The notes under the pieces were generated by a model. That model had not been told where the DNA came from, ran no database searches, and saw only the letters and a list, made by a program, of their open reading frames with translations. Source: Carpediemonas membranifera (Eukaryota > Fornicata). Taken from it: DNA of 64,000 bases. This document shows positions 39,390 to 49,092 of the stretch, piece by piece; the stretch's first letter is position 1; each line of letters opens with the position of its first letter. The position numbers and the translations under genes are program-made. The stretch spans positions 372,001-436,000 of the forward strand of contig JAHDYR010000007.1 in NCBI GenBank assembly GCA_019828565.1, read 5' to 3'.

Positions 39390-40623
39390 TCAGTCGTTAA
39401 TGGTCGCAGGGCCATCCTCAGAATCGAAATCAAGCGCCCGGACCCTCTCTATCAGCTTCTGCGCCGCGTCGATGGCATACCGTTCATGCTCAGGCGTCCG
39501 GTCTGGCCGGTTCCGCATCCATTCGCGGTAGAACGTGGTGTAGTCCTTAAAGCGCGTGCAGTCGCTCTCCAGCATGATCCGCGTGCGGTAGTAACCCGCG
39601 TGTGCCCGCTCCCGGATGAGTCCGAGCCACACGGTGTCCTGCAGACCAGGGGGGAACTGGCCGCCATCCGGGAGCTCGCTGGGGGGACAGATCAGGTCGC
39701 GGTACATCTCCCCGTTCTCACCGGTGGTCAGCTCGTCCAGTAGGGCCGCTGACACCTGCCTAACCCGCTCCAGCCGGGCCTCGTCCATCTCGGGGACCAT
39801 CTCTGGTCGAGCGGTGACGAGCCCGTCGACCACAGCCTGGCGGTGGGCCACGGCGAGCTCGCCGCTCTCCCCGCTGTGTGATATGGGTGAGACCCCCGCC
39901 CTGGATAGTATGAGGGCCCTGCAGACCTTAAGGTGCGTGCCGACGTGGAGGTAGTCTACATGATCGTAGAGGTCGCACTGCATCAGCACAGCCTCGTCGT
40001 AGTGCTTGATGCGGCCCTCGTGGCGGTCAGTGTCCATCGTCAGACGCTTAAAGAAACCCTGTTTCTGGAAATACCCCACGGCGAAGTTATCAGCGTACGT
40101 GAGGATGTTCTTGATAACGAACTTGGGGTCCACGCCACTCGCCTCGTCCTCTCTGGCGATGTGCTTGAGATGCTCCTTCAGCAGCGCCATCATGAGGCGC
40201 CCAACGCCCGTCGAGCGCTTTTCAGTGTGGACGGCGCAGAAGGCGATCTCAATGAAGTTTCTCTCGGGGAAGGAGCGGAAGCTGATGGCGCCAACGAGGT
40301 TCTCGACACTGCGGAGGACGTCTGGGTCTGCGCCCTTGGCAAGAAGTTCTTGCTCTTCCTCCTCAGTGCGTTTCCTGTAGATACAGAATGAATGGTGGTG
40401 GCTGTGTGAGAAAGCTGACGATTACAAACTGATCAAAGACTAATCTGGCAATATATGGCGCTGGCATCTTCGGGAGAGCAAGTTTGAAGAGTTCTTTGAC
40501 GTTCAGAAGCCTGATCAGCTCTAGCGGATCGCTTTTGCCGTCATTATGTATTACATCGTAGTAGATCCCTTGATCTACCCACTTTTGATCAAGGGGCAAG
40601 CGGTAAGTGGTATCGATGCCCAT
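39390..40623 (-). CDS. GCN5: GCN5-type histone acetyltransferase with degenerate bromodomain
   Basis: Two exons (40623-40430, 40401-39390) give 401 residues. The GNAT domain is close to GCN5/PCAF: LPKMPAPYIARLVFD, then ISFRSFPERNFIEIAFCAV with the catalytic Glu, the acetyl-CoA loop KRSTGVGRLMMALLKEHLK, and ILTYADNFAVGYFQKQGFFK followed by HYDEAVLMQCDL. C-terminal residues about 300-395 look like a worn bromodomain (MYRDLICPPSEL ... YYRTRIMLESDCTRFKDYT ... HERYAIDAAQKLIERV), lacking a clear acetyl-lysine Asn. GCN5 acetylates H3 in SAGA-type coactivators. It runs convergent with the histidine kinase, 43 bp apart. Confidence 0.9.
40402..40429 (-). other. 28-nt spliceosomal intron in GCN5
   Basis: On the minus strand the donor is GTTTGT and the acceptor TTCTCACACAG. 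Removal (phase 2) joins ARLVFD to HHHHSFCIYRKR, which aligns with the ARLVFDPKHKT strand of GCN5 homologues. Unspliced, the frame stops within 50 nt. Confidence 0.88.
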
Positions 40624-40755
40624 CCGCCAAGCAAGATACCTAAAACTGCGCGCGGTAGAAACGGGGGCAACTAGATCTAGTCAGCACTCCAGAGTGAATA
40701 TAAGAGAGTGACCGGCTCTAATTTCTGGAATATGTCCATTGACATATTCTGCACA

Positions 40756-41502
40756 ATGTCGAAGCGACAGGAGCTGGCCAGAATCCAGCACAGGCTACAG
40801 AATGTGAACATCCCCGTGCTAGAGTTCCTATGTAGTTTCCAAAGTAGTTTCCGGAAATACGAGGAGAGTCGCAAGGAGGCTCAGACCGAAGTTAATACCA
40901 AAATTGAGAGTCTGAAGACGGAAATTGCCTCAGTGGACGAGAAAATCGCCACAGTGAGTGAAGAAATAGCGGCCAAGAAGAAGGAACGCGAATCCAAGTG
41001 CGAGGCGTCGAAGCAGAAACTTGCATCTCTCCAGAAGGAGGTCGAGACGCTCCGGAAAGCCCAGCAGCAGGCAGACGAGGCCAGCCGCACAGCCATCACC
41101 CAGTTCCAAGCCCCAGCCATGGCCACGCCCGGTCTTGCCAGCCAGCCGCTTGACAGTCAGCAGCTACTTGCATCCGTGGCACAGCTCCTCAGCGGCAGGT
41201 TTGGACCAGTCCAGGGCCGTGCTGTGGACGTGACGCCCGAGGACAAGCGGCACCGGCACCGTGGCCGGTATGTGCCGCAGTTCAGCTCGGTCGACGAGGA
41301 CGAGTACGACGAGGGCGAGAGCCTGGGGTCCTACGACACGGAGGAGACCCCACCGCCCAAGCCGACCCGGGCCGTGACCAAGAGAGCAAACCCGAGGAAG
41401 GCGCCCAGGAAGCTCAATAGGCCCGCGCCTGCGAGGAGGACGGCGACTCCGCTCCCGGCACAGTTCATGCCCGGCATCTTCGACAACTACCGGTACAGAT
41501 AG
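40756..41502 (+). CDS. Coiled-coil protein with charged tail (about 248 aa)
   Basis: From ATG 40756 (MSKRQELARIQHRLQ) the first 45 residues are helical. A strong coiled coil of about 90 residues follows (SVDEKIATVSEEIAAKKKER, LASLQKEVETLRKAQQQ). The rest is disordered: an acidic patch (VDEDEYDEGESLGS), then a Pro/Arg/Lys-rich basic end and GIFDNYRYR. An in-frame ATG at 40732 is an alternative start. No domain recognised; a structural role is likely. Confidence 0.6.
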   Translation: MSKRQELARIQHRLQNVNIPVLEFLCSFQSSFRKYEESRKEAQTEVNTKIESLKTEIASVDEKIATVSEEIAAKKKERESKCEASKQKLASLQKEVETLRKAQQQADEASRTAITQFQAPAMATPGLASQPLDSQQLLASVAQLLSGRFGPVQGRAVDVTPEDKRHRHRGRYVPQFSSVDEDEYDEGESLGSYDTEETPPPKPTRAVTKRANPRKAPRKLNRPAPARRTATPLPAQFMPGIFDNYRYR

Positions 41503-41971
41503 CCCGGGCGTGTGACGGTGCAAGGACTGTGGCCCGGGCTCTGCGGTTGGACTGCAGAGCACTGAATGGACTTATAATGATGTGTAAATGCTGGCGCAGA
41601 TCAGTTGCTGGCCGTAGCCGAGCATCTGTTACCAGAGCTTAGATTCGCATTTTAAGGACAGCTTCTGCGTGCTATTGAAGGGTCAAACAATGTGTTTATA
41701 CTGCGCAACACTGCCCTGCTGCAGAGAACATCCTGTGGCGTTCTCTTGCCACGGAAGATGAGCTCAGTGGCTCTCCGTTCAGTCGCACATCGATCCCGCG
41801 CCTTCCAACATCATTCCAGTATCATCAATTGGCTAACCGCCAACATTCGTCTACGGACGGATGATGTTGTGCAGTTTGGCACTTTGATCGTTCCTTTCAG
41901 GCCCTGTCTGGAGGTTCGAACAATGTGTTTATACTGCGCAACTCTCTGCAGCGTTAAAGTATTGTGTCGAC
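41503..41971. other. spacer with a 24-nt direct repeat and two tiny Cys-rich frames
   Basis: AACAATGTGTTTATACTGCG and the next four bases (CAAC) occur identically at 41686-41709 and 41919-41942. Each copy starts a short frame: 23 codons to 41761 and 18 codons to 41979, both beginning MCLYCATL. The second frame overlaps the ATG of the YEATS gene and could act as an upstream ORF. Confidence 0.5.
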
Positions 41972-42628
41972 ATGGCTGAAAACGGCAAGATAGAGAGAAG
42001 TACAAGGGTATATTCCAAATCGATTCTATTTGGTAATGTAACGCGCCGCTTGGACACCTCAGTAGAGCCAGAGGCATTCACTCACGAATTCACAGTTTTT
42101 GTTCGGGGATTTGACAATCAGGATCTTTCATACCTGCTTAAAAGCGTGGAGGTCCTTTTACACGACTCTATGGACCGTCCCCATCGTGTTCTACGCAAGC
42201 CACCTTTCGAGACGTCATGCATGTGCTTTGCCGAGTCAGAAATCGCGGTAACACTCAATTTTGTGGACGAAGCGATGTGTGCGCCGGTGACCATCCGCTT
42301 TGTCTGTTTCCTCCACCCTCAAGTGAGCACCATCCGCCCCGACTTCTTCGTGAACCAGCTGGCCGACACACTGATCTTCCCATTCCCCCCCGTGCAGTTT
42401 GAACGTATCTTACTGGGTGGGCCGACCAGCAAGGTGACAAATAGCGAGCTGGACAAGCGTATGAGAGAGCACAGCAAGCGGGCGAACCGGTCAGGCCACG
42501 AGGATCCGTCGCTCGGCTTCTGCAGCATGGCAGACCTCATCGCCATGGAGAAGGCGGACGGGGCGGCCATGGGGAAGACCATAGTGCGGTTGACGAAGGA
42601 GCTCGAGACCAAGAAGACCAAGGGATGA
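41972..42628 (+). CDS. YEATS-domain protein, GAS41/Yaf9-like
   Basis: A 218-residue protein. Residues 10-140 form the YEATS domain: YSKSILFGNVTRRLD (family: ...P.VYGN.A), HEFTVFVRGFDNQDLSYLLK, VEVLLHDSMDRPHRVLRKPP and AESEIAVTLNFVDE, followed by a strand and a short C-terminal helix. GAS41/Yaf9 reads acyl-lysine in SWR1 and NuA4 complexes. The aromatic sandwich is altered: the HxSY/F position is HDSM and the GWGEFE position is CFAESE, so acyl reading may be weak or different. The predicted helix near the C-terminus (TIVRLTKELETKK) fits the coiled coil of Yaf9. Confidence 0.8.
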   Translation: MAENGKIERSTRVYSKSILFGNVTRRLDTSVEPEAFTHEFTVFVRGFDNQDLSYLLKSVEVLLHDSMDRPHRVLRKPPFETSCMCFAESEIAVTLNFVDEAMCAPVTIRFVCFLHPQVSTIRPDFFVNQLADTLIFPFPPVQFERILLGGPTSKVTNSELDKRMREHSKRANRSGHEDPSLGFCSMADLIAMEKADGAAMGKTIVRLTKELETKKTKG

Positions 42629-42773
42629 ACGAAGGCGGCTGTTGTTGGTTGACGGTAGCCTTGGATAAATGGGCCGATGGGCCACGACGACGTGGGAGTA
42701 GGGCAGAGTCGAGGGTTGGGGGCATTGGTTGATGGCCTCATTTTCATTCACACGAGAGCGTCGTCTCAACGCA

Positions 42774-45020
42774 ATGGGTGACGAAGGAGACGTGGTTCTT
42801 ATCCAAAACTCATTATACTCACGGCCTTTCAGCCTGGATGACGAAAAACCCACAAGAGTGGACTTCCGTTCCAAGCAATTCGATGTTGACCTCTATATGC
42901 GCGAAAAGCTGGCGGAATACTCTGTAGAGAAGCTCCAGGGCGTCATTCAGACCATACGCGACGAGCTATCTTCCTCTACTGGCCAGCAACGGAACCTCAT
43001 TGTCGCCGAGTTCGCTGGCTTCGTCGACTCGGTCATTGCACAGAAACGACTGGGTACAGAGATCGAAGAGTCCAAGTTCCACTCCCCCGCGTACAATAAG
43101 ACCATCACCACGACCCTGGACAGCCTCCAGGGCCAGTGGGAGGTCGTGTTCCGACCGGTGCTCGACACGCGCCACCGTTGCGGGGATATTGAGCTCCTCA
43201 TCGAGGCGATACGGTCGCACTCTGAGTACTTCAACCTCGTGCCGAAACTTCACGCCGCCATCGCCTCCGAGTCCTTCAGCCAGGTGACTGCGGTCCACCG
43301 CAGGGCACGGGGTCTCCTGAAGGCTACGAACTCACCCGCCCTCAAGGCTGCAGTCCAACCGGCCCTCAAGCTCCTCGAGACACACGCCGAGACCCTGAAG
43401 CAGGAGCTGCTGTGCCCTTTCAAGGCCAGCGACCGGGGCCGGCGTGACGACATCATCGCCCTGCTGACCGACCTGGGCGTTCAGGAGGACCCGGTGCCCG
43501 CCTTCCTCCGCTCGGCCCACCAGCACCTCAGGCGGGCCATGGAACTGGCCGACGGCGACGTCTCCGCGGCTCCCGAGTGGTGTGCGGCGATCGAGTCCCT
43601 CCACCGGGCCGCATCCATGCACGGGCCGGGCAAGATGTCGCAGAGATCCGCCGCCACAGTCCGCAGGGAGGGCCTGCCGCTGTACCCGCCCCTGGACGAG
43701 GGCATGATGGAGGAGCTCGAGGTGGAGACCGCGAGGGCGATGATGGAGGTCATCGACGAGTGCCCAGAGGTCGACGTCGCCCTCCGCACCGCCATAGCTG
43801 CCCAGACTGTCATCGGCTGCCTCCCCGCCCCCGTCCCGGCCGAGCTGGAGACCCTGCGGCATAGGCTGACTGGTGTCGTCGTCCAGAACTCTATCGAGCG
43901 TGAGGTCGGCAAGATTGAGACACGACTGGGGGCGGACTTCAGCGACTGGCGTGTGGGCGATATGTACCGCAAGATCTTCTACACCATCGCTGATACGATC
44001 CCACCCGCGGCAGCAGACGACATCTGCCGGTCAGCGTTCGTACAGACAGTGGACAAGCTCGCGGCCACGATCGAGCGAGTGTCCCTCGGCGTGCAATCCG
44101 AGGCCGACGACGAGGTGCTCTCCTCCGCGGCCTCCACCTTCAGCTCGGTGGCCAGCAGCGCCAGCGGCCTTAGCTGGGACGGCCCGGCCGACACACACCT
44201 GCTCCCCGGGGTTGTCATGCTGACGGACATCAGGCAGACCGTGGTTCCAGAGGCCTGCCGCGTCCTATCCCGCCAGTTCAAGCTCACAGTCAGGAACAAG
44301 AAGGTCGCCAAGGAGCTGGAGCCCGCCGCCGGCCCTGGCCTTGTGTTGTCACCGTCCTTCATGACGGTGGGCACGCCTACAGGCAAGCAGACGCACCGGT
44401 CACACCAGAGCCGTATGAACCTGCCCCGCGTGTCCCAGGGCCCCGAGTTCGAGGAGGAGGACGTCGCCACGGCCGCCCTGTACGAGGCTGAGGCGCGGCT
44501 TCTCGCCAGGTTCATCTCCTCCCGCGCCGTGGCGGTCCATACGGTCGTGTCCGAGGCCCTTAGACCCACTGCCATCGACACCACCGTCGCCGTGGTCGAC
44601 GGGACCGCGGAGATACCAGGGTACGCGGCGGACACGCTCCTGACCATCTCAGTGGCCGCCGCCGAGTGCGAGACGGAGGGCCTGTCCGCTGGGGTCGGGG
44701 CCGCCATCGCCGCCCAGCTCATCGCGGCCGCACTCCGGTCGATGCTGTCGTGTGTGACTCAGCGCCACATCAACCGGAGGGAGGCCGTCGACATCTACCT
44801 GGTGGCGACGTTCTTCGCCCGGCTGGCCACCACCGGCAGCATCGTCGTCAGAGATCTGCACGCCCGGCTGGCATGCTTTATCGCCGACGCCACGGGCCTT
44901 GCGGGAGTGCCTGAGCTGGAGCGGGAGTGCAAGGCGCTGCACAGCCAGCCGTGTGACGGCATCATCGACGCCATGATGACCGCGACCAAGCTGTATTGCC
45001 AGTGTCTCGGGGCCGCGTGA
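42774..45020 (+). CDS. Exocyst Sec5-like protein
   Basis: About 748 residues from ATG 42774 (MGDEGDVVLIQ); the frame is open to an ATG at 42729. The N-terminal part matches the conserved Sec5 opening: KQFDVDLYMREKLAEYSVEK, LQGVIQTIRDELSSSTGQQR, NLIVAEFAGFVDSVIAQKR (family: FD...FL...H..TS...L..GL..L, LV..NFD.FV..K). The rest is alpha-helical and divergent, as in CATCHR tethering subunits. Sec5 helps tether secretory vesicles and can bind Ral or Rho GTPases. Other Vps51-like tether subunits are an alternative. A TAAA motif lies about 17 nt past the TGA. Confidence 0.55.
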   Translation: MGDEGDVVLIQNSLYSRPFSLDDEKPTRVDFRSKQFDVDLYMREKLAEYSVEKLQGVIQTIRDELSSSTGQQRNLIVAEFAGFVDSVIAQKRLGTEIEESKFHSPAYNKTITTTLDSLQGQWEVVFRPVLDTRHRCGDIELLIEAIRSHSEYFNLVPKLHAAIASESFSQVTAVHRRARGLLKATNSPALKAAVQPALKLLETHAETLKQELLCPFKASDRGRRDDIIALLTDLGVQEDPVPAFLRSAHQHLRRAMELADGDVSAAPEWCAAIESLHRAASMHGPGKMSQRSAATVRREGLPLYPPLDEGMMEELEVETARAMMEVIDECPEVDVALRTAIAAQTVIGCLPAPVPAELETLRHRLTGVVVQNSIEREVGKIETRLGADFSDWRVGDMYRKIFYTIADTIPPAAADDICRSAFVQTVDKLAATIERVSLGVQSEADDEVLSSAASTFSSVASSASGLSWDGPADTHLLPGVVMLTDIRQTVVPEACRVLSRQFKLTVRNKKVAKELEPAAGPGLVLSPSFMTVGTPTGKQTHRSHQSRMNLPRVSQGPEFEEEDVATAALYEAEARLLARFISSRAVAVHTVVSEALRPTAIDTTVAVVDGTAEIPGYAADTLLTISVAAAECETEGLSAGVGAAIAAQLIAAALRSMLSCVTQRHINRREAVDIYLVATFFARLATTGSIVVRDLHARLACFIADATGLAGVPELERECKALHSQPCDGIIDAMMTATKLYCQCLGAA

Positions 45021-45130
45021 GGCGTCTGTTCAGTATAAAGTAGCTTGGTTTGGCATAGGACCACTGACGACAGAGTGTGCTCCGCCCTAATCAACTGAAA
45101 ATTTTGATCGTACGGGAAATCGAGTCCAGT

Positions 45131-46228
45131 ATGTCGCTCTATGAGGAGGCTGGAGACGAGTTGGATGAGTTGAATGGGCTTGAAAAAGCGTTGGGAATGA
45201 ATAGCATCGGACTGGACGATAGCCATGAGCAAGAAGCCATAGTTCGCTCCATGAAGGCATATGCGTCTAATTCTGAGGGCCTTGTTGCGCCCAGAGGGCA
45301 CAAGGGTATGTACTCTTCTTCTACAATGGAGGAGGACAGGCAACGTGCATCTGACGAGTACGATCTCGCCGCCCAGGCTCGGGCCCGCTTCCTGCGTCGC
45401 AAGCAAACGCTCGATGATGAGTACGATCGTGCTCGCAAGGCCGCTGAGGAGTCAATCCAGAAGGAGGAGAGGGCTACCCGTGACCAAATCGGCAAGATCA
45501 AGGCCCTTGAGGCACAGCTTAGTACTCTCCTCGGCAAGACGGAGGAGGCCGAGAACCAGCTCGAAAAGCTGGAGACACAGGCCCGCAAGGCAGACGGAAG
45601 CACACAAAAGGAGGTTGGCGCGCTTAAGGCAGAGATTGCTGACGTCGAGGCCGAGACAGCCCGGGTGGAGGGCCGCATCGAGAGCCAAGAGGCCGAGCTC
45701 GACCGGCTCCGGCAAATAGTAGAGATGCGGGCGGTCGAGCAGAGGGAGGCGCACACTAGGACACGGGAGCCGCCCGCCCACGCCGGGCAGCAGTCGGCGG
45801 TGTCGGACGAGTACAGGGCAGTGCTCGCGACCCTGCCCTTCCCCAGCGCCGAGGACCTGGCGCGGGCCATAGAGGACGACGCGAGGCACTACTGCATGGG
45901 CCGCGAGACTGTGGTGAAGAACACGAACGACCGGACGGGCATCAAATACGACAGCGGCGCCAGGTCCGTGAGATTCAGCAATAATACGGTGAAGCACATC
46001 CTGCCCGACGGCACAGAGGACGTGCAGTTCTACAACGGGGACCTGAAGCGGACGATGCCTGATGGCATCCAGGTCTACCTATACGCCGACGTCGGGACCT
46101 TGATGACGACGATGCCAGACGGTGTAGAGGTCTACCGGTTCAAGGCGGGGCAGGTAGAGAAGCACCTGACGAACGGCCAGGTCGAGATCATCGATGTCAC
46201 CGGGGAGAAGAAGATTGTGACCAAGTAG
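45131..46228 (+). CDS. TCP10/CENPJ (SAS-4/CPAP)-type domain protein
   Basis: A 365-residue protein from ATG 45131. Residues about 65-215 form a coiled coil (YDRARKAAEESIQKEERATR, EVGALKAEIADVEAETARV). The C-terminal 110 residues are a run of beta repeats of the TCP10_C (G-box) type: HILPDGTEDVQFYNGDLKRT, MPDGIQVYLYADVGTLMTT, MPDGVEVYRFKAGQVEKHL, TNGQVEIIDVTGEKK. In SAS-4/CPAP this domain binds STIL/Ana2 and is needed for centriole or basal-body assembly, so the cell is probably flagellated. It is much shorter than animal CPAP and lacks a recognisable tubulin-binding PN2-3 motif. A TAAA motif lies about 23 nt past the TAG. Confidence 0.85.
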   Translation: MSLYEEAGDELDELNGLEKALGMNSIGLDDSHEQEAIVRSMKAYASNSEGLVAPRGHKGMYSSSTMEEDRQRASDEYDLAAQARARFLRRKQTLDDEYDRARKAAEESIQKEERATRDQIGKIKALEAQLSTLLGKTEEAENQLEKLETQARKADGSTQKEVGALKAEIADVEAETARVEGRIESQEAELDRLRQIVEMRAVEQREAHTRTREPPAHAGQQSAVSDEYRAVLATLPFPSAEDLARAIEDDARHYCMGRETVVKNTNDRTGIKYDSGARSVRFSNNTVKHILPDGTEDVQFYNGDLKRTMPDGIQVYLYADVGTLMTTMPDGVEVYRFKAGQVEKHLTNGQVEIIDVTGEKKIVTK

Positions 46229-46432
46229 ACCGGGTCGGTGTTGATACGTATATAAAGAGCCCGCCTGTGGTAAACACGGGTAAATGCGTAAAGCCGACTA
46301 CAAGCATGTCACACCCGCTGAAGGTGAGACGTGCTTGACAGGTCTCGCCCCCCGGTTGCACATCTACCTCGGCAGCGTCAACCATAAATCGCATGGTTTC
46401 CCACTATATACAGGTTTATGAACATTTACCGT

Positions 46433-47188
46433 TTATATCCGCTTAACGACCATGGCGCCGCCCTTGACCGCAGTGAATACCCCGCCGAGCAGCAGGAAGA
46501 GGAGCGGTGTGATCACGTACGAATACCAGTCGAAGTAGTGCCCCACGGCGGACAGTGCGAAGACAGAGATGACGACGGCAGCCAGGCTGGCATGGAAGCC
46601 GAGCACTACAGGTAGGGATAGCCCAAATCTCCGCCACATGGCGAGGAACGAGAGGGGCACCGTGGCGAACCTCAGGGCGTACACGAAGATATGGGTCCAC
46701 ATACTGCTCGACTCGAAGTACATGATGCCCGGGATCGTGTACGCCAGCACCAGGAACAGGGCCACGTTCCACTCCCGCTGGTCGGGCTTGGTGGGGCTCT
46801 TGACCAGGGATTGTGGGATGATAGACCATTCGGACTGGCCCGCACGGATGCGGTTCTGGGGCAGGATGTAGGGGATCTTGAAGATGGTGAGGACGTACAT
46901 GGCCAGCACGGAGCCGAGGAAGAAGAGGACAGGCGTGCCGACGATGGTCAAGCCGAGGGGTTCGTGGTTCTCCCATCCGCCCTCGTTCTTGAATATAAGC
47001 TCTGCTCCAGTGAGAGTAAGCTGAACGAGTTGTAATAGCTCCCAAAGGAAAAGCGTACAGAGGCTGAAGAAGATCTCCTGGAAGTAGAGCATGACGACGA
47101 AGCCCATGAAGAAGAAAGAGTACGGCTGGTAGCCTGTGGTCTCAATCCAGTCCCATGCTCCTTCTACTGGGTCCCAAAAGAACGCCAT
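46433..47188 (-). CDS. Polytopic membrane protein (251 aa), unknown
   Basis: About six hydrophobic helices: SFFFMGFVVMLYFQEIFFSL, LFLWELLQLVQLTL, TPVLFFLGSVLAMYVLTIF, VALFLVLAYTIPGIMYF, LPVVLGFHASLAAVVISVFA and ITPLLFLLLGGVFTAV. The N-terminus MAFFWDPVEGAWDWIETTGY is Trp-rich. No family motif was recognised. The stop reads TAAACGG. Confidence 0.6.
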   Translation of the reverse strand: MAFFWDPVEGAWDWIETTGYQPYSFFFMGFVVMLYFQEIFFSLCTLFLWELLQLVQLTLTGAELIFKNEGGWENHEPLGLTIVGTPVLFFLGSVLAMYVLTIFKIPYILPQNRIRAGQSEWSIIPQSLVKSPTKPDQREWNVALFLVLAYTIPGIMYFESSSMWTHIFVYALRFATVPLSFLAMWRRFGLSLPVVLGFHASLAAVVISVFALSAVGHYFDWYSYVITPLLFLLLGGVFTAVKGGAMVVKRI

Positions 47189-47602
47189 TCGTTTCAGGGG
47201 ATGAATATTGCATGTCAGACCTGCTGCTTGTCATGAGGCGACAAACCTGCACCAGCGTGGCTGGGGATGAGTGAAGCAATGATGGTGGTAGTGTCTGCGC
47301 GATGAAGGTCGACCATCGAGCGGGCCATTGTGTTGAGAGGCCAGTCCTTGCCCCAGAGGCCCCCCTTCCGCACAGTCGGGAAGTCAACCACGGCGAACCG
47401 AGTTGACAAGATCTCGGCTGGCGCTTAGATGTTCACTGCGAGGCGGGTCCGACCAACCCTGTGTGGTGTGCCTCGCCATTGTTCCGGCAACCACCAACAC
47501 ACTCGCCACGGTTTGCGGCATGACCCGCTCTCGTCCGCCTAGCCGGAGCTATGTGCATGATATCAGTGGTAAGTCGGCAGCATTCCATCAAACATGTCTT
47601 TA
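47189..47602. other. intergenic spacer
   Basis: 5' flank of the membrane protein gene (-). No convincing gene. Confidence 0.4.
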
Positions 47603-47869
47603 TCACTCGTGCTGCCTGCTTCCAATGCCTATTCCGACGTGACCAGCCATTTGGCGCTCGTATTGAGCCAGTGCCTCTCGAACAGCTTTTCTCACGATCT
47701 CATCCACATCTTCTTGCTCCTCCTGCGGCTGGACGCCTCTGACGCGGCGAACCCAGGCATAGCTGTTGAGCCACCTGCTCTGCAGGACCATATCGAAGAC
47801 ATATGATGTAACACTTCCAGCAATGAATGTTCCTGCAGTAGCTGCTACCAGTTGTCCTTTTCCGCCCAT
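47603..47869 (-). CDS. 88-residue small membrane protein with helical tail
   Basis: It starts MGGKGQLVAATAGTFIAGSV, with one TM helix to about residue 30. A basic stretch (RRVRGVQPQEEQ) and an amphipathic helix (DVDEIVRKAVREALAQYERQ) follow. The AGTFIAGSVTSY segment aligns with SASFVVGSIAEKY of the gene at 16030-16299, and the tail resembles that of the gene at 15533-15745. The three form a probable family. The MGGK start could also be N-myristoylated. Function unknown. Confidence 0.5.
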   Translation of the reverse strand: MGGKGQLVAATAGTFIAGSVTSYVFDMVLQSRWLNSYAWVRRVRGVQPQEEQEDVDEIVRKAVREALAQYERQMAGHVGIGIGSRQHE

Positions 47870-48258
47870 TCTTTCGGTGTGATGCGTTCGTGGTGGTCCC
47901 CGTGACTTCTACAGTCGCCCTTTCAAAACACGGCCCCGCAGCGAGAGGGCGCTGGCAGGCACCTCTCTTTGCTCCGCGAGCCCTCCCCCGCTCATCCTGC
48001 TCACATGACATATTCTGCGTAATCGTGAGGACGACGTGTCCAACGCGCCACGGCCTACTTCCTCATGCATACGTGCTCTACACGCGGGTTATCAGCGGAT
48101 GTGGCTCTCCTCTGTCTCCACTGATGTACGACGCGCGAGCTAGGCACTCGAGCCTCAGAGTCGAATGGAGTCGGTCACAGGAGCGATCGTCACGGTGACC
48201 ATGTCAGGCCCAGTGCGACGCGAGATCGCGATCCAGATCCATTTTGGTTCAGAAGAAC
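47870..48258. other. intergenic spacer
   Basis: Divergent flank between the small TM gene (-) and the next + gene. Nothing recognised. Confidence 0.4.
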
Positions 48259-49092
48259 ATGAACAACCCAAGTTTCGCTGAACAGCTGGCAACGAGCCGC
48301 CAGTACTTTGAAACGTCGTCGCAATCGCTCCTGGCGCTCGTCCAGGAGATCAGTATGCGCATTCCGGACTCTAATGAGAAGCAGGTGCTCATGACCGCCG
48401 TCCAGGACAAGCTGCAGCAGCTGGAGGACACCGGCACACTCCTCGACGACTTCCCCGCTCTGGCCAAGGTTCTCTTCAACCTCCGCCGGGCCGAGCTGCA
48501 GGTCGTCCTCCCCGACAGCGTCTCTGTCCTCGTCAAGGCCACCTACGCGGCCTTCCGCACCATCAAGAAACTGCGGGGAGTCGTTCACGACGACGAGACC
48601 ACCAACCCCGCCGCGGTCAACAACCACCTCGACAAGGCCGCGTGCGACCGGTTCCTTGACAACATGTGCACGATCATCATCGCCGTCCGCGAGCTGCCTC
48701 TCATCCAGGAGGTCTGCGGCCGGTCCGAGGAGGACGAGGGGGCCCCTGCCGATGATGCCGTCGAAGGGTAAGAGGTTGTCCAGCCTATGGTCGAGAGCGA
48801 GCCCGTGCCCGAGCCCGTGGAGCGGGCCTGCCCCGTCGTCCAGGAGGCCACGCTGCCCGAAGACACCGCGGAGCCCGAGCAGCCCGCGGAGACGAACGTC
48901 ACAGTGAACCCAGATCGTGACGCCTGGTGGCAGAGCTCTGTGCTCTGGAAGACGGTCGCCGCAGGCACCCTTACTGTCGGCGGCGTCCTCATGGTCGTCG
49001 TGCTGAGTGCGAAGAAGGACCCGACGAGGGTCCGGGTGAAGAAGGGCCCGATGAGGTCGTTCCCTATGAAGAAGTTCCCGGCCCGCCGCTGA
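48259..49092 (+). CDS. Helical protein with C-terminal membrane anchor, TAA in frame
   Basis: Two same-frame segments are separated by one TAA at 48769-48771. The first encodes a helical soluble region (MNNPSFAEQLATSRQYFE to SEEDEGAPADD). The second encodes a Pro/Glu linker, a Trp pair, a TM helix (LWKTVAAGTLTVGGVLMVVV) and a basic tail (KKGPMRSFPMKKFPARR). A 24-nt GT-AG segment (48760-48783) holding the stop would join them in frame, giving 269 residues. Its donor GTCGAA is not the usual GTNNGT, so two separate genes or readthrough remain possible. The joined protein would be tail-anchored. Function unknown. Confidence 0.5.

Noticed and set aside
41905-41930. tRNA-like T-arm GGTTCGAAC
   Set aside because: No pairing T-stem, acceptor stem or A-box around it; it overlaps the 24-nt repeat instead.
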